From Paenilisteria portnoyi (GTDB lineage Bacteria; Bacillota; Bacilli; Lactobacillales; Listeriaceae): 64,000 nucleotides of DNA. A program made the position numbers and the translations under genes. A model generated the notes under the pieces. That model made no database searches. It had not been told where the DNA came from and saw nothing but the letters and a program-made list of their open reading frames with translations. The stretch is taken from positions 1 to 64,000 of the forward strand of contig NZ_JAASTT010000022.1 of NCBI RefSeq assembly GCF_014322795.1, written 5' to 3'. Shown here in pieces: positions 1 through 13,739 of the stretch (positions within the stretch are counted from its first letter, which is position 1; each line of letters starts with the position of its first letter).

Positions 1-70
1 CGGAAGTTAAGCTTTTCAGCGCCGATGGTAGTAGGGGGCTTCCCCCTGTGAGAGTAGGTCGTCGCCGGGC
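1..70 (+). rRNA. rrf: 5S ribosomal RNA, 3' part
   Basis: The first 70 bases match the 3' half of a Firmicute 5S rRNA, including the loop E/helix IV region (GATGGTAGTAGGGGGCTTCC) and the closing GAGAGTAGGTCGTCGCCGGGC-type end. The 5' half lies outside the window. A U-rich terminator follows directly, so this is the distal end of an rRNA operon. No tRNA gene follows it. Confidence 0.93.
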
Positions 71-81
71 AATGTATATGA

Positions 82-111
82 AGTACTCACTTTTTGTTGA
101 GTGCTTTTTTA
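82..111 (+). terminator. rRNA operon terminator
   Basis: An 8-bp stem AGTACTCA/TGAGTGCT (one G-T pair) with an 8-base T-rich loop is followed by a run of T. It lies 12 bases past the 5S end and should end rRNA transcription. Confidence 0.85.
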
Positions 112-187
112 TTTGTCTTTCATAAATTTTTTGTTGGTATTGTTAAGGGGTTATTGATAGTTATAAGATTTTAAGGTAGGATTAGGT

Positions 188-217
188 TTGAGATATTGTA
201 ATTAGTGAAAATATAGG
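188..217 (+). promoter_or_regulatory. possible promoter of the UPF0316 gene
   Basis: TTGAGA (188-193), an 18-base spacer and TATAGG (212-217) lie upstream of the GTG start at 246. The -10 is imperfect, so this is a weak call. Confidence 0.35.
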
Positions 218-245
218 TAAGAGCTGTGTATGAGGGGGAATTGAT

Positions 246-785
246 GTGGGAGATGCTGTTGGAATGGTGCTCACGATTTTTATTATTAATATTTTGTATG
301 TGTCGCTGAATACGGTGAGATTATTGATGACGATGAAAGGGTATCGTTATCGTGCGGCTATTGTGAGTGTATTTGAGATTGTGGTCTATATTGTTGCTCT
401 TGGTATGGTCATGAGTAATTTGAATGATATTGCTAACATTGCGGCGTATGCGCTTGGTTTTGGAGTAGGTATTATTGTAGGTATGAAGATTGAGGAGCGA
501 CTTGCTCTAGGGTATATTACGGTCAATGTGATCACGAAGGACTATAACTTGGATTTAGCTAATCAGATTAGGAACGCGGGTTATGGGGTTACTAGCTGGA
601 TTGCTAGTGGACGTGACGGAGAGCGAATGATGTTGGAGATATTAACACCTCGTAAAAATGAGAATAAATTGTATCAGCGTATTATTGCGATTGATGATAA
701 GGCTTTTATTGTATCATCGGAGCCTAAGCAGATTTATGGTGGATTTTGGGTTAAGCAGGTACGTGGTGGGGTTAAGAGAAAGTGA
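246..785 (+). CDS. UPF0316/DUF2179 membrane protein (YebE-like)
   Basis: 179-residue protein with two or three N-terminal hydrophobic segments (about residues 5-22, 35-52 and 58-78) and a soluble C-terminal DUF2179-like domain (about 90-170). This matches the UPF0316 family found next to purE in Listeria; its molecular function is unknown. The GTG start at 246 is chosen because an AGGGGGAA ribosome site sits about 6 bases before it; the ATG at 244 is in another frame. A compact terminator begins at its stop codon, so it is transcribed separately from the purine operon. Confidence 0.8.
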   Translation: MGDAVGMVLTIFIINILYVSLNTVRLLMTMKGYRYRAAIVSVFEIVVYIVALGMVMSNLNDIANIAAYALGFGVGIIVGMKIEERLALGYITVNVITKDYNLDLANQIRNAGYGVTSWIASGRDGERMMLEILTPRKNENKLYQRIIAIDDKAFIVSSEPKQIYGGFWVKQVRGGVKRK

Positions 786-811
786 CTTTCTACGGAGAGT
801 TTCTTTTTTTT
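785..811 (+). terminator. intrinsic terminator with UACG tetraloop
   Basis: Stem ACTTTC/GAGAGT (one G-U pair) closed by a C(UACG)G tetraloop, followed by TTCTTTTTTTT. The stem begins at the last base of the UPF0316 stop codon. It separates this gene from the pur promoter. Confidence 0.6.
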
Positions 812-830
812 GTTAAAAACGGGACTAAAC

Positions 831-867
831 ACGAACGTTAAAACAGACTTTCTTTTTATTGTTCGAT
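831..867 (+). promoter_or_regulatory. paired inverted PurBoxes (PurR operator)
   Basis: ACGAACGTTA (831-840) and, inverted, ATTGTTCGAT (858-867) carry the CGAAC core of PurR boxes. They lie in opposite orientation about 17 bases apart, the geometry used by PurR in Bacillus to bind as two dimers. They sit just upstream of the -35 at 875, so PurR with low PRPP should repress the operon here. Confidence 0.8.
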
Positions 868-874
868 TTTGTGG

Positions 875-903
875 TTGACTTTGCTGACAGGTATTGTTAG
901 AAT
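875..903 (+). promoter_or_regulatory. purE operon promoter
   Basis: TTGACT (875-880), a 17-base spacer and TAGAAT (898-903). Transcription would start near 910, leaving a leader of about 48 bases before purE. That is too short for the guanine riboswitch seen in the B. subtilis pur leader. Confidence 0.8.
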
Positions 904-957
904 GGAGAGGTCAAATAGTGTTGGATAAAATAAGAATGTTGAGGAGTTGAACATTGA

Positions 958-1446
958 ATGTGTGCACAAGTTGGTGTCATTATGGGAAGTACTTCTGATT
1001 GGGAGACGATGAGGAAGGCATGTGAGGTATTGGAAGAACTTGAAATTGCTTATGAGAAGAAGGTTGTTTCTGCACACCGCACACCGGATTTGATGTTTAC
1101 ATATGCAGAAAATGCGAGAAGTCGCGGGATTAAGGTCATTATTGCAGGGGCTGGAGGGGCGGCTCATTTGCCAGGTATGGTTGCTGCGAAAACGACTTTG
1201 CCTGTTATTGGTGTTCCTATGAAGTCAAAAGCGTTAAATGGACTGGATTCTTTATTATCGATTGTACAGATGCCTGGAGGGGTTCCAGTCGCTACTGTCG
1301 CAATAGGTGAGGCGGGTGCGGTAAATGCTGGGTTGCTCGCTGCGCAAATTTTATCGGTCGAAAATGAGGTAATTGCTAGCCGTTTGGAAAATAGACGTGA
1401 TACACTAGAAGAAAATGTTCTAGAAAGTAGTGATTCTCTTGAGTAA
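958..1446 (+). CDS. purE: N5-carboxyaminoimidazole ribonucleotide mutase
   Basis: 162 residues, the usual size of a class I PurE. It moves the carboxyl group of N5-CAIR to give CAIR in purine synthesis, working with PurK. The substrate-binding GSTSDW motif (about residues 11-16) and the SAHRTP motif with the catalytic histidine (about 41-46) are present, as is the later GGAAHLPG segment. The ATG at 958 follows GAGGAG by about 11 bases. It is the first gene of the pur operon and its 3' end overlaps purK. Confidence 0.97.
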   Translation: MCAQVGVIMGSTSDWETMRKACEVLEELEIAYEKKVVSAHRTPDLMFTYAENARSRGIKVIIAGAGGAAHLPGMVAAKTTLPVIGVPMKSKALNGLDSLLSIVQMPGGVPVATVAIGEAGAVNAGLLAAQILSVENEVIASRLENRRDTLEENVLESSDSLE

Positions 1447-2563
1447 AACGTATTTATTACCAAACAGCGTGATTGGAATTATCGGAGGTGGGCAGTTAGG
1501 CCGAATGATGGCTTTGGCTGCAAAAGCGATGGGATTCCGAGTGATTGTACTTGATCCGACTGTGGATGCTCCGTGTGGGCAAGTGGCGGATGAGCAGATT
1601 GTTGCGAATTATACGGATCTGGCGGCTTTGAAGGAATTGGCTGAGAAAAGTGATGTTGTGACATATGAATTTGAAAATGTGGATAATGATGCGATTCGTT
1701 CGATAGAGGACATTGTTCGTGTTCCGCAAGGTTCGGAGTTATTGTCGATTACGCAGGATCGTATTTTAGAAAAAGCGTATTTGGAGTCGATTAATATTAA
1801 TTTGGCGCCTTATGCGGTGATTGTGGATAAGGATGATATTGTTCAGCATATTAGCAGTTTGGGCTATCCGGCGGTGCTTAAGACGACGCAGGGTGGTTAT
1901 GATGGTAAGGGGCAGTATGTGATTCAGAGTGAGGATGATATTGATAAGGCGCTTGGCTTACTGCGTTTTGGGACGTGTGTGCTGGAGGCTTGGATTCCGT
2001 TTGAGCGGGAGGTTTCGGTGATTGTGGCGCGTAATGCTGCTGGGCAAATTGAGACGTTTCCTGTAGCGGAGAATGATCATAAAAATAATATATTGCACAC
2101 GACGGTTGTGCCGGCGACGCTTGATACGGAATCGGTTCATGAGGCGGAGTCGATTGCGGTGAAGTTGGCTGAATATCTTCATTTAGAAGGTGTGCTGGCT
2201 GTTGAGATGTTTGTGACGAGTTCGGGTGCGATTTATGTAAATGAGCTGGCTCCTAGACCGCATAACTCGGGACATTTTTCGATTGAGGCTTGTAATATTT
2301 CGCAGTTTACGCAGCATATCAGGGCGATTGCTGGATTGCCGCTTTTGGAAGTGGAGTTGTTGCGTCCGGCGATGATGGTGAATATTTTGGGGCAACATGT
2401 GGACGGTGTGAATGAGGTGTTGGACGCGCATCCGGAATGGTTTGTTCATTATTATGGAAAACAAGAGGCGAAGATTGATCGCAAAATGGGGCATATAACG
2501 GTGCTCAGTGATAATCCGCTTGTGGAGATAGAAAAATTACGTGCAATGCAAATTTGGAGTTAA
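1439..2563 (+). CDS. purK: N5-carboxyaminoimidazole ribonucleotide synthase
   Basis: ATP-grasp enzyme of about 374 residues that makes N5-CAIR from AIR, bicarbonate and ATP. The N-terminal [13 protein letters not shown] nucleotide-fold loop, the central [11 protein letters not shown]-grasp loop and the [10 protein letters not shown] segment near the end identify PurK. Two starts are possible: GTG at 1430 or TTG at 1439. I prefer TTG because it gives the family-like MSKTYLLP beginning and better spacing to AGAAAG. Either start overlaps the end of purE, so the two are probably translationally coupled. Confidence 0.95.
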   Translation: MSKTYLLPNSVIGIIGGGQLGRMMALAAKAMGFRVIVLDPTVDAPCGQVADEQIVANYTDLAALKELAEKSDVVTYEFENVDNDAIRSIEDIVRVPQGSELLSITQDRILEKAYLESININLAPYAVIVDKDDIVQHISSLGYPAVLKTTQGGYDGKGQYVIQSEDDIDKALGLLRFGTCVLEAWIPFEREVSVIVARNAAGQIETFPVAENDHKNNILHTTVVPATLDTESVHEAESIAVKLAEYLHLEGVLAVEMFVTSSGAIYVNELAPRPHNSGHFSIEACNISQFTQHIRAIAGLPLLEVELLRPAMMVNILGQHVDGVNEVLDAHPEWFVHYYGKQEAKIDRKMGHITVLSDNPLVEIEKLRAMQIWS

Positions 2564-2582
2564 TTGGGGGATTTGAGAAACA

Positions 2583-3875
2583 ATGATTGAACGGTATACG
2601 AGAGAAGAAATGGGCAATATTTGGACGGAGCAAAATCGTTTTCAGGCGTGGTTGGAAGTTGAGATTCTAGCTTGTGAGGCTTGGGCGGAGCTTGGTGAAA
2701 TTCCGAAAGAGGATGTAGCGAAGATTCGTGAAAATGCGACATTTGATGTGGCGCGGATTCAGGAGATTGAGTTTGAGACGCGTCATGATGTAGTGGCGTT
2801 TACGAGAAGTGTGTCGGAATCGCTTGGTGCTGAGCGTAAGTGGGTACATTATGGTTTGACGTCAACAGATGTTGTGGATACGGCTAATTCGTATATTTTG
2901 AAACAAGCCAATGAGATTTTGCGTGCGGATTTGGAGCGGTTTATCGAGATTTTGGCGAACAAGGCGAAGGAGTATAAGCATACGGTTTGTATGGGGCGGA
3001 CGCATGGTGTGCACGCGGAACCGACGACGTTTGGCTTGAAATTAGCGCTTTGGCATGAGGAAATGAAGCGGAATTTGGAGCGGTTTAATCGTGCTGCGGA
3101 TGGTGTGGAGTTCGGGAAGATTTCTGGGGCTGTTGGGACGTACGCGAACATTGATCCGTTTGTGGAGGAGTACGTATGCGAGAAGTTAGGTACGACGCCG
3201 GCTCCGATTTCGACGCAGACGTTGCAACGGGATCGTCATGCGGATTATATGGCGACGCTGGCTTTGATTGCGACTTCTGTTGAAAAATTTGCTGTGGAGG
3301 TTCGTGCCCTGCAAAAGAGTGAGGTCCGTGAAGTGGAAGAGTTTTTTGCGAAGGGGCAAAAGGGGTCTTCTGCGATGCCGCATAAGCGTAATCCAATTGG
3401 TTCGGAGAATGTGACTGGCTTAGCGCGTGTGATTCGTGGGCACATGGTGACGGCGTATGAGAATGTGCCGCTATGGCATGAGCGTGATATTTCGCATTCT
3501 TCTGCGGAACGGATTATCTTGCCGGATGCGACGATTTTGCTTGATTATATTTTGAATCGGTTTGGTAATATCGTGAAGAATTTGACGGTGTTCCCGGAGA
3601 ATATGAAGCGCAATATGGACCGGACGCTGGGTCTGATTTATTCGCAGCGTGTGTTGTTGACGCTGATTGACAAGGGAATGGCTCGCGAGGAAGCGTATGA
3701 CACAGTGCAACCTAAAGCGATGGAAGCTTGGGAGACGCAAGTGCCGTTTAAGACGCTAGTTGAGGCGGAACCTAAGATTACGGATTTGCTTTCTCAGGTT
3801 GAGATTGATGGCTGTTTTGATTATAATTATCATTTGAAACAGGTGGATATGATTTTTAAACGTTTGGGGCTTTAA
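2583..3875 (+). CDS. purB: adenylosuccinate lyase
   Basis: 430 residues. It acts twice in purine synthesis: SAICAR to AICAR plus fumarate, and adenylosuccinate to AMP plus fumarate. The fumarase/aspartase superfamily signature [10 protein letters not shown] (about residues 260-269) with its mobile catalytic serine is intact, as is the TSTDVVDTA segment. The ATG at 2583 lies 19 bases after purK behind a GGGGGAT ribosome site. Length and order match the Bacillus/Listeria operon. Confidence 0.97.
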   Translation: MIERYTREEMGNIWTEQNRFQAWLEVEILACEAWAELGEIPKEDVAKIRENATFDVARIQEIEFETRHDVVAFTRSVSESLGAERKWVHYGLTSTDVVDTANSYILKQANEILRADLERFIEILANKAKEYKHTVCMGRTHGVHAEPTTFGLKLALWHEEMKRNLERFNRAADGVEFGKISGAVGTYANIDPFVEEYVCEKLGTTPAPISTQTLQRDRHADYMATLALIATSVEKFAVEVRALQKSEVREVEEFFAKGQKGSSAMPHKRNPIGSENVTGLARVIRGHMVTAYENVPLWHERDISHSSAERIILPDATILLDYILNRFGNIVKNLTVFPENMKRNMDRTLGLIYSQRVLLTLIDKGMAREEAYDTVQPKAMEAWETQVPFKTLVEAEPKITDLLSQVEIDGCFDYNYHLKQVDMIFKRLGL

Positions 3876-3885
3876 GGAAATGCAT

Positions 3886-3930
3886 CATGAAAAACTATGA
3901 GGGATTGCGGTGTCTTCATGGTTTTTCATG
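3886..3930 (+). repeat. inverted repeat between purB and purC
   Basis: Perfect 10-bp arms CATGAAAAAC (3886-3895) and GTTTTTCATG (3921-3930), with a further inner ATGA/TCAT pairing. No T-run follows, so this is not a standard terminator. It fills most of the 98-base gap between purB and the preferred purC start, in an operon whose other junctions are tight. Confidence 0.65.
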
Positions 3931-3973
3931 CTTTATGGATTCAAAATTCGAAATTAAAAGGAGACTTTTTATC

Positions 3974-4681
3974 GTGGCGAATTTATTGTATGAGGGTAAG
4001 GCAAAACAGTTGTTTAGTACGGATCAGGATGGTGTGTTGCGAGTGGCGTATAAGGACGATGCAACGGCGCTGAATGGGGAGCGTAAGGAGAGTTTTGCGA
4101 GTAAGGGGCGCTTGAATAATGAGATTACGTCGCGGATTTTTACATATTTGCGAGATGCTGGGATTAAGAGTCATTTTGTGGAGCAGTTGTCGGATACGGA
4201 GCAGTTGGTGCGCTCGGTGGAGATTATTCCGCTTGAGGTTGTCGTGCGAAATGTGATTGCGGGAAGTCTTGCTAAACGTCTTGGGGTTCCTGAGGGGACG
4301 CCGACAAAGAAGCCTATTGTGGAGTTTTATTATAAGGAAGATGCGCTTGATGATCCGTTTATTAATGACGCGCATGTGCTTTATTTGGAGGCGGCGACGG
4401 AGGATGAGATTGCGATTTTGAAACAGGCAGCACTTGAGATAAATGTGGTGTTATGTGAATTATTCGCAAAAATGAATATTACGTTGATTGATTTCAAATT
4501 GGAATTTGGGCGTGATGAGAATGGGAATATTTTGCTTGCGGATGAGATTTCGCCGGATACGTGCCGATTATGGGATCGGGATACGAATGCCAAGCTGGAT
4601 AAGGATGTCTTTCGTCGGAATATTGGAAATTTAACTGCGGTTTATGAGGAAGTTTTGAAAAGATTAAAGGAGGTTGTTTGA
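3974..4681 (+). CDS. purC: SAICAR synthetase
   Basis: 235 residues from the preferred GTG at 3974. It joins CAIR and aspartate with ATP to give SAICAR. The start motif LLYEGKAK, the EVVVRNVIAGS motif and the DFKLEFG/DEISPDTCR segment are diagnostic. An open frame extends upstream to an ATG at 3887, but that extension encodes the inter-gene hairpin and resembles no PurC. AGGAGA about 10 bases before 3974 decides the start. The stop abuts the purS ATG. Confidence 0.95.
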   Translation: MANLLYEGKAKQLFSTDQDGVLRVAYKDDATALNGERKESFASKGRLNNEITSRIFTYLRDAGIKSHFVEQLSDTEQLVRSVEIIPLEVVVRNVIAGSLAKRLGVPEGTPTKKPIVEFYYKEDALDDPFINDAHVLYLEAATEDEIAILKQAALEINVVLCELFAKMNITLIDFKLEFGRDENGNILLADEISPDTCRLWDRDTNAKLDKDVFRRNIGNLTAVYEEVLKRLKEVV

Positions 4682-4927
4682 ATGTATAACGTGAAGGTGT
4701 TTGTGACGTTGAAGAAAAGTGTGTTGGATCCGCAAGGGACGGCTGTGATGGGATCGCTGAAGAGTTTGAATTACGGCGAGGTTGAGGATGTGCGGATTGG
4801 AAAATATATGGAGCTTCAAGTGGCGAAATCGGATCGTGATATTCATGCGGTCTTGGATGAAATGTGTGATAAGTTGCTGACAAACCCAGTGATGGAAGAT
4901 TATCGTTATGAAATCGAGGAGGCTTAA
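4682..4927 (+). CDS. purS: FGAM synthase, PurS subunit
   Basis: 81 residues, standard for PurS, the small structural subunit that bridges PurL and PurQ in the Gram-positive three-part FGAM synthase. The N terminus ([15 protein letters not shown]) and the GK-Y-EL segment fit the family. AAAGGAGG sits just upstream inside the purC end, and the gene begins immediately after the purC stop. Confidence 0.95.
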   Translation: MYNVKVFVTLKKSVLDPQGTAVMGSLKSLNYGEVEDVRIGKYMELQVAKSDRDIHAVLDEMCDKLLTNPVMEDYRYEIEEA

Positions 4928-4929
4928 GG

Positions 4930-5613
4930 ATGAAATTTGCTGTCATTCAATTTCCAGGTTCGAATTGTGATTTAGATATGTTGCATGCGATAGAAGATGC
5001 GCTCGGGGAAGAGGCGGAATATGTGTGGCATGCCCAGACGAGTTTAGACGGTTTTGATGCGGTGCTGCTTCCTGGTGGATTCTCGTATGGGGATTACTTG
5101 CGGACGGGTGCGATTGCGAAATTTGCGAACATTATGCCGGAAGTGGTGCGGTTTGCGGAAACTGGTAAGCCGGTGCTTGGTGTTTGTAATGGTTTTCAGA
5201 TTTTGGCGGAGAGTGGGTTGCTTCCTGGGGCTTTGATTCGGAATAATAATCTTCATTTTGTTTGTAAAACAGTGAGTTTGCGTGTGGAGAATGCGGAGAC
5301 GATGTTTACGTCGGAATATGTGGCGGGGGAAGAGATTCGGATTCCTGTGGCGCACGGTGAGGGGAATTATTATTGTGATGAAAAGACGCTTGCGGAATTG
5401 CGAGCGAATGGGCAAATTGTGTTCACCTATGCTTCGGAAAACCCTAATGGAAGTATTGCGAATATTGCTGGGATTACGAATAAGGCTGGGAACGTACTTG
5501 GTATGATGCCACATCCGGAGCGTGCTGTGGAGGATGTTGTTGGTGGAACGGCTGGACTTGGCGTTTTTAAATCGATGTTGAAGGCTTGGAAGGAGGAACA
5601 AGTACATGCTTAA
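4930..5613 (+). CDS. purQ: FGAM synthase, glutaminase subunit
   Basis: 227-residue class I glutamine amidotransferase that supplies ammonia to PurL. The nucleophile is Cys86 in GVCNGFQ, and the His-Glu pair is in MPHPERA near the C terminus. The N-terminal FPGSNCD motif is typical of PurQ. The GAGGAGG ribosome site overlaps the end of purS, two bases separate the genes, and the 3' end overlaps purL by 8 bases. Confidence 0.96.
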   Translation: MKFAVIQFPGSNCDLDMLHAIEDALGEEAEYVWHAQTSLDGFDAVLLPGGFSYGDYLRTGAIAKFANIMPEVVRFAETGKPVLGVCNGFQILAESGLLPGALIRNNNLHFVCKTVSLRVENAETMFTSEYVAGEEIRIPVAHGEGNYYCDEKTLAELRANGQIVFTYASENPNGSIANIAGITNKAGNVLGMMPHPERAVEDVVGGTAGLGVFKSMLKAWKEEQVHA

Positions 5614-7831
5614 TGTGAATCAGGAACCGTCAGCGGCGCAAATTGAGGAACAGAAAATTTATGAGACGATGGGGCTCAGTGAGAGTGAGTATGGCCTTGT
5701 TTGTGATATTTTGAAGAGAAAACCGAACTATACGGAGACGGGTTTGTTTTCGGTCATGTGGTCGGAGCATTGTAGTTATAAAAATTCAAAACCGGTGTTG
5801 CGCAAGTTCCCGACGGAGGGCCCACAAGTGTTGCAAGGTCCTGGTGAGGGTGCTGGAATTGTGGATATTGGTGATGGACTTGGTGTTGCTTTTAAAGTGG
5901 AGAGTCATAATCATCCGTCTTATGTGGAGCCGTATCAAGGCGCTGCGACTGGTGTTGGTGGCATTATCCGCGATGTATTTTCGATGGGTGCGCGTCCGAT
6001 TGCGATGCTGAACTCGCTTCGTTTTGGTGAGATTGATAATCCACATACGAAATATTTGGTGAATGAGGTTGTGGCTGGGATTGCTGGTTACGGGAATTCG
6101 ATCGGGATTCCGACGGTTGGCGGCGAGGTGCAGTTTGATCCGTGTTATGCGAAGAACCCGCTCGTAAACGCGATGTGTGTTGGCCTGATTGCAAAAGAGG
6201 ATATTCAAAAAGGTCAGGCGGTTGGCGTTGGTAATCCAGTGATGTACGTTGGTGCGAAAACGGGGCGCGACGGGATTCATGGGGCTACTTTTGCTTCGGT
6301 GGAATTTAGTGAAGAGGGCGAGCAGCAGCGTTCGGCGGTTCAGGTAGGCGATCCGTTTATGGAGAAATTGTTGATGGAGGCGTGTCTGGATTTGATTCGC
6401 GATCATTCGGATATTTTGATTGGGATTCAGGATATGGGCGCGGCGGGCTTGGTGAGTTCGAGTTCGGAGATGGCATCGAAGGCTGGGTCTGGCTTGGAGC
6501 TTATTATGGATGATGTGCCGCAACGGGAAACGCATATGTCGGCGTATGAAATGTTGCTTTCGGAGTCGCAGGAACGGATGCTTTTATGTGTGAAAAAAGG
6601 ACATGAGGCGGAAATCAAGGCGTTGTTTGAGCGTTATGGCTTGGAGGCTGTGACGATTGGAACGGTGACGGATGATAAGATGTATAAAATTGTACATCAC
6701 GGGGAAGTTGTAGCGAATGTGCCGGTTGATGCGCTTGCTGAGGATGCGCCTGTGTATCATAAGCCTTCATCGGAGCCGCAGCGTTATCGTGATTTCCAAG
6801 CGGAAGAGGCTTTTGCGCCGGTTGTGACGGATGTTGTGGCGACTTGGAAAGCGCTACTTGGACAGCCAACGATTGCGAGTAAACGTCATATTTATGAGCA
6901 GTTTGATTACCAAGTTCGGACGAATACGGCGGTTGCGCCAGGTTCGGATGCGGCAGTTTTGCGGGTTCGTGGCACGAATAAGGCGATTGCGATGACGACG
7001 GATTGTAATTCGCGTTACTTGTATTTGGATCCTGAAAAAGGTGGCCAAATTGCGGTTGCGGAAGCTGCGCGGAATATTGTTTGTTCGGGCGCGAAACCGC
7101 TGGCGATTACGGATGGTCTGAATTTTGGGAATCCGGAAAAACCAGAAATTTTCTGGGAGATTGAGAAGGCGGCGGACGGTATTAGTGCGGCTTGCTTAGA
7201 GCTTGATACGCCAGTTATTTCGGGGAATGTTTCGATGTATAATGAGACGGATGGCGAAGGAATTTATCCAACGCCGGTGATTGGAATGGTTGGTTTGGTC
7301 GAGGATGTGGCGCATATTACGACGCAAGGTTTCAAAGCGGCGGGCGATGTGATTTATTTAATCGGCGAAACGAAGCCGGAATTTAGTGGTTCGGAATTGC
7401 AAAAACTGGAGCAAGGCAAAATTAGTGGACGCGCGCCTGAGCTTGATTTGCAAGTGGAGAAACGTTATCAGCAGTTCTTGTTGACGGCGATTCGCGAAGG
7501 TCTTGTTGCTTCGGCGCATGATTTGGCGGAAGGCGGACTTGCGGTAGCGCTTGCTGAGGCAGGTTTTGCGAACGATTTGGGCGCGGCGATCCAAGTGCCT
7601 TTTGCGGAGGAATTGCTGTTTAGTGAATCGCAATCGCGTTTCTTGGTATCGGTGAAAGCGGATGATGCTGCGAAATTCGAGCAGTTGTTTGAAACGGAAA
7701 AAGTGGTGCGTTTAGGCGAGGTCACAGAGGTGCCGCAATTGGTGGTGCAAACGGAAAAATCAGCAATTACAGCCGAACTTAGTGAGTTAAAACAAGTTTG
7801 GGAAGGGGCTATTCCATGTCTACTGAAATAA
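5606..7831 (+). CDS. purL: FGAM synthase, large subunit
   Basis: 741 residues, the size of the small-type PurL that works with PurS and PurQ. It converts FGAR and ammonia (from PurQ) to FGAM with [15 protein letters not shown] near the N terminus, [15 protein letters not shown], and the second-half [12 protein letters not shown] and [16 protein letters not shown] motifs mark the two duplicated PurM-like halves. The ATG at 5606 overlaps purQ and its 3' end overlaps purF by 16 bases. Confidence 0.97.
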   Translation: MLNVNQEPSAAQIEEQKIYETMGLSESEYGLVCDILKRKPNYTETGLFSVMWSEHCSYKNSKPVLRKFPTEGPQVLQGPGEGAGIVDIGDGLGVAFKVESHNHPSYVEPYQGAATGVGGIIRDVFSMGARPIAMLNSLRFGEIDNPHTKYLVNEVVAGIAGYGNSIGIPTVGGEVQFDPCYAKNPLVNAMCVGLIAKEDIQKGQAVGVGNPVMYVGAKTGRDGIHGATFASVEFSEEGEQQRSAVQVGDPFMEKLLMEACLDLIRDHSDILIGIQDMGAAGLVSSSSEMASKAGSGLELIMDDVPQRETHMSAYEMLLSESQERMLLCVKKGHEAEIKALFERYGLEAVTIGTVTDDKMYKIVHHGEVVANVPVDALAEDAPVYHKPSSEPQRYRDFQAEEAFAPVVTDVVATWKALLGQPTIASKRHIYEQFDYQVRTNTAVAPGSDAAVLRVRGTNKAIAMTTDCNSRYLYLDPEKGGQIAVAEAARNIVCSGAKPLAITDGLNFGNPEKPEIFWEIEKAADGISAACLELDTPVISGNVSMYNETDGEGIYPTPVIGMVGLVEDVAHITTQGFKAAGDVIYLIGETKPEFSGSELQKLEQGKISGRAPELDLQVEKRYQQFLLTAIREGLVASAHDLAEGGLAVALAEAGFANDLGAAIQVPFAEELLFSESQSRFLVSVKADDAAKFEQLFETEKVVRLGEVTEVPQLVVQTEKSAITAELSELKQVWEGAIPCLLK

Positions 7832-9246
7832 GAGGATTGAACGAGGAATGTGGTATTTTCGGGATTTGGAATCATCCGAGTGCGGCGCATATTACGTATT
7901 ATGGTTTGCATAGTTTGCAGCATCGTGGGCAAGAGGGTGCTGGAATTGTGTCGACGGATGGCGTGACGCTAAAAGGGCATCGTAACTTAGGCTTACTTGC
8001 GGATGTGTTTAAGCATGGGGAACTGGATGACCTTGTTGGGAAGTCGGCGATTGGGCATGTGCGTTATGCGACGGCTGGTGGCAAGAGTTTGAGTAATGTT
8101 CAACCGTTTTTATTCCACTTCCATAATTCGAGTCTGGCGCTGGCGCATAATGGGAATTTGATTAATGCGCAGACGCTACGTCAGGAGTTGGAAGAAGAAG
8201 GCGCGATTTTTCAGACGAGTTCGGATACGGAGGTGCTGGCGCATTTGCTCAAACGTAGCCAGACGGGATCGTTTGTGGAGGATTTGAAGGTGGCGCTGAA
8301 CAAGGTCAAGGGCGGTTTTGCGTATATGCTTTTGACGGAGAATGAGTTGATTGCAGCGCTTGATCCGAATGGTTTTAGGCCGCTTTCGATTGGGAAAATT
8401 GGGGATTCGTATGTGATTGCTTCAGAGACATGTGCGTTTGATACGGTTGGCGCGGAGTTTGTGCGTGATGTGGAGCCGGGTGAGCTGATTATTATTGATG
8501 ATGATGGCTTGCATATTGAGAAATTTACGGAAGACGTGAAGCATTCGATTTGTAGTATGGAATATGTGTATTTTGCGCGTCCTGACTCGAATATTGCGGG
8601 AATTAATGTCCATTCGGCGCGAAAACGGATGGGGAAACGGTTGGCCAAGGAGGCTTTTATTGAGGCGGATGTGGTGACGGGTGTTCCTGATTCGAGTATC
8701 TCGGCGGCGATTGGTTATGCGGAGGAAACGGGTATTCCGTATGAGCTGGGCTTGATTAAGAACCGGTATGTGGCGCGGACGTTTATTGAACCTTCGCAGG
8801 AATTACGGGAACAAGGTGTGAAAATGAAATTGTCGGCGGTGCGCGGTGTTGTCGAGGGCAAACGGGTGGTCATGATTGATGATTCGATTGTGCGCGGAAC
8901 GACGAGTCGCCGGATTGTGCAGTTGTTGCGTGAGGCAGGTGCTGCGGAAGTTCATGTCCGAATTGCTTCTCCACCGCTTGCTTTTCCGTGTTTTTACGGG
9001 ATTGATATTCAGACGCGGAGTGAGTTGATTGCGGCGAATTATTCGGTGGATGAGATCTGCCGGATTATCGGTGCGGATTCGCTGACGTATTTGTCGGAGG
9101 ACGGCCTAGTTGAGGCGGTTGGTAAGCCGTATCCGGATGAGCCTTATGGCGGACTTTGTATGGCGTATTTTAACGGGGATTACCCGACGGAATTATTTGA
9201 TTATGAAAAAGAATATTTGGCGAGTTTAGAAGCTGAGTCACGTTGA
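7816..9246 (+). CDS. purF: amidophosphoribosyltransferase
   Basis: 476 residues from ATG 7816 (ribosome site GGAAGGGG). It catalyses the committed step, PRPP plus glutamine to phosphoribosylamine. The catalytic cysteine is residue 12 (EECGIFGI) after an 11-residue propeptide that must be removed, as in B. subtilis PurF. The PRPP loop is [14 protein letters not shown]. Cysteines later in the chain (for example around CSMEY, PCFYGID and LCMAY) are consistent with the iron-sulfur-containing type. The frame is open upstream to 7798, but the ribosome site and family length favour 7816. Confidence 0.97.
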   Translation: MSTEIRGLNEECGIFGIWNHPSAAHITYYGLHSLQHRGQEGAGIVSTDGVTLKGHRNLGLLADVFKHGELDDLVGKSAIGHVRYATAGGKSLSNVQPFLFHFHNSSLALAHNGNLINAQTLRQELEEEGAIFQTSSDTEVLAHLLKRSQTGSFVEDLKVALNKVKGGFAYMLLTENELIAALDPNGFRPLSIGKIGDSYVIASETCAFDTVGAEFVRDVEPGELIIIDDDGLHIEKFTEDVKHSICSMEYVYFARPDSNIAGINVHSARKRMGKRLAKEAFIEADVVTGVPDSSISAAIGYAEETGIPYELGLIKNRYVARTFIEPSQELREQGVKMKLSAVRGVVEGKRVVMIDDSIVRGTTSRRIVQLLREAGAAEVHVRIASPPLAFPCFYGIDIQTRSELIAANYSVDEICRIIGADSLTYLSEDGLVEAVGKPYPDEPYGGLCMAYFNGDYPTELFDYEKEYLASLEAESR

Positions 9247-9262
9247 GAGGGGAATTTTGCAG

Positions 9263-10312
9263 ATGGCAGAGAATGCGTATAGTAAGGCTGGCGTTGATGT
9301 AGAGGCGGGTTATGAGGTTGTGGAGCGGATTCGAAAGCATGTGGCTCGCACGAAGCGTAACGGTGTGATGGGCGCGATTGGTTCGTTTGGCGGGATGTTT
9401 GATCTTAGCGGGCTGGGCTTGCGTGAACCGGTGCTCGTTTCGGGGACGGATGGCGTTGGTACGAAGTTGCTGCTTGCGATTGAGGCGGATAAGCATGATA
9501 CGATCGGCGTGGATTGTGTCGCGATGTGTGTGAATGATATCTTGGCGCAGGGCGCGGAACCGCTGTTTTTCTTGGATTATATTGCGACGGGAAAAACGAT
9601 TCCGGGCAAGATGGAGCAGATTGTCAAAGGGGTTGCGGATGGCTGCGAGTTGGCTGGGTGCGCGCTTGTTGGCGGTGAGACGGCGGAGATGCCGGACATG
9701 TATGGTGCGGATGATTATGACTTGGCTGGATTCACGGTCGGTGCGGTCGAGAAGGCGGATGTGATTACGGGCGAAAAGGTGGCGGCTGGTGATGTTTTGA
9801 TTGGCTTGCCTTCTTCTGGGATTCATAGCAATGGATACTCATTGGTACGCAAAATTTTCTTTAAGGAGCATGACTTTGCGCTGGATACGGTTTTGCCGGA
9901 GCTTGGGGGCAAGACGCTTCGTGATGAGTTGTTGACGCCGACGCGGATTTATGTGAAGCCTGTTTTGGAAGTGATTAAAAATGTAACGGTGCACGGGATT
10001 TCGCATGTTACGGGTGGCGGTTTTATCGAGAATTTGCCACGGGTATTGCCAGAGGATTTGGCGGTGTCGATTACGCGTGATGCATGGCCGGTTTTGCCGA
10101 TTTTTGATGCGTTGCAAAGTTATGGTGAAATTGATGCGGACGAGATGTATGGCATTTTTAACATGGGAATCGGCATGGTGCTTGTCGTTGCGGCAGACGA
10201 TGCGGAACAGACGCTTGCTATTTTAGCAGAACAAGGTGAAAAAGCGTATACGATTGGAAAAGTGACACCGAAAGAAGCTAGCGCACAAGTCGTTTTTACA
10301 GGGGGCAACTAG
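9263..10312 (+). CDS. purM: AIR synthetase
   Basis: 349 residues from ATG 9263. It closes the imidazole ring, converting FGAM to AIR with ATP. The [10 protein letters not shown] and [12 protein letters not shown] motifs and the [16 protein letters not shown] and [13 protein letters not shown] segments are characteristic. A TTG at 9257 is in frame, but GAGAGGGGAA sits at the right distance from 9263. It is 16 bases after purF and one base before purN. Confidence 0.97.
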   Translation: MAENAYSKAGVDVEAGYEVVERIRKHVARTKRNGVMGAIGSFGGMFDLSGLGLREPVLVSGTDGVGTKLLLAIEADKHDTIGVDCVAMCVNDILAQGAEPLFFLDYIATGKTIPGKMEQIVKGVADGCELAGCALVGGETAEMPDMYGADDYDLAGFTVGAVEKADVITGEKVAAGDVLIGLPSSGIHSNGYSLVRKIFFKEHDFALDTVLPELGGKTLRDELLTPTRIYVKPVLEVIKNVTVHGISHVTGGGFIENLPRVLPEDLAVSITRDAWPVLPIFDALQSYGEIDADEMYGIFNMGIGMVLVVAADDAEQTLAILAEQGEKAYTIGKVTPKEASAQVVFTGGN

Positions 10313-10313
10313 G

Positions 10314-10870
10314 ATGAAAATAGCGATTTTTGCTTCGGGATCGGGTAGTAATTTTCAGGCGCTTGTGGACGATGCGATGATTAAAGAATCGGTGGCGTTG
10401 CTTGTTTGTGATAAACCGGGCGCGTATGTGTTGGAACGGGCAGAGGCAGCTGGAATTCCAGTGTTTGTCTTTGCTCCGAAGGCTTTCGCGGATAAAGCGG
10501 CTTTTGAACGGGAAATCGTGGCTAAATTGCAGGAATCAGAGGTAGAATTTCTCGTTTTGGCGGGATATATGCGCTTGATTGGGCCGACGTTATTGGGAGC
10601 GTATGAAAACAAGATTGTCAATTTGCATCCGTCGTTACTTCCGTCGTTTCCTGGAAAAGATGCGATGGGACAGGCGGTTGTCGCGGGTGTAACGGAAACG
10701 GGTGTCACCGCGCATTTTGTAGATGCTGGAATGGACACGGGGCCGATTATCGCACAGCAGTCGGTTGCTATTTTGCCAGATGATACGGTGGAATCGCTTG
10801 CGACGAGAATACATAAGGTTGAGCATGCGTTTTATCCAGAAGTGGTCAAAAAAATAATAGGGGGACAATC

Positions 10871-10874
<4 letters not shown>
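10314..10874 (+). CDS. purN: GAR transformylase
   Basis: 186 residues. It formylates GAR using 10-formyl-tetrahydrofolate. The N-terminal [12 protein letters not shown] phosphate loop, the folate-site [10 protein letters not shown] with [12 protein letters not shown], and the [16 protein letters not shown] catalytic loop are intact. The ribosome site is GGGGGCAAC within the purM end. It overlaps purH by 4 bases. Confidence 0.97.
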
Positions 10875-13680
<2,806 letters not shown>

Positions 13681-13686
13681 GAAAAC

Positions 13687-13733
13687 CGTGCAGTATACCT
13701 CAAAGCTTTTGAGATGTACTGCACGTTTTTTTG
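13687..13733. terminator. pur operon terminator (likely two-way)
   Basis: Arms CGTGCAGTA/TACTGCACG with inner CTCAAA/TTTGAG pairing, followed by seven T. The opposite strand has a shorter T-run, so it may also stop the convergent DUF2207 gene. Confidence 0.85.
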
Positions 13734-13739
13734 TATAGC

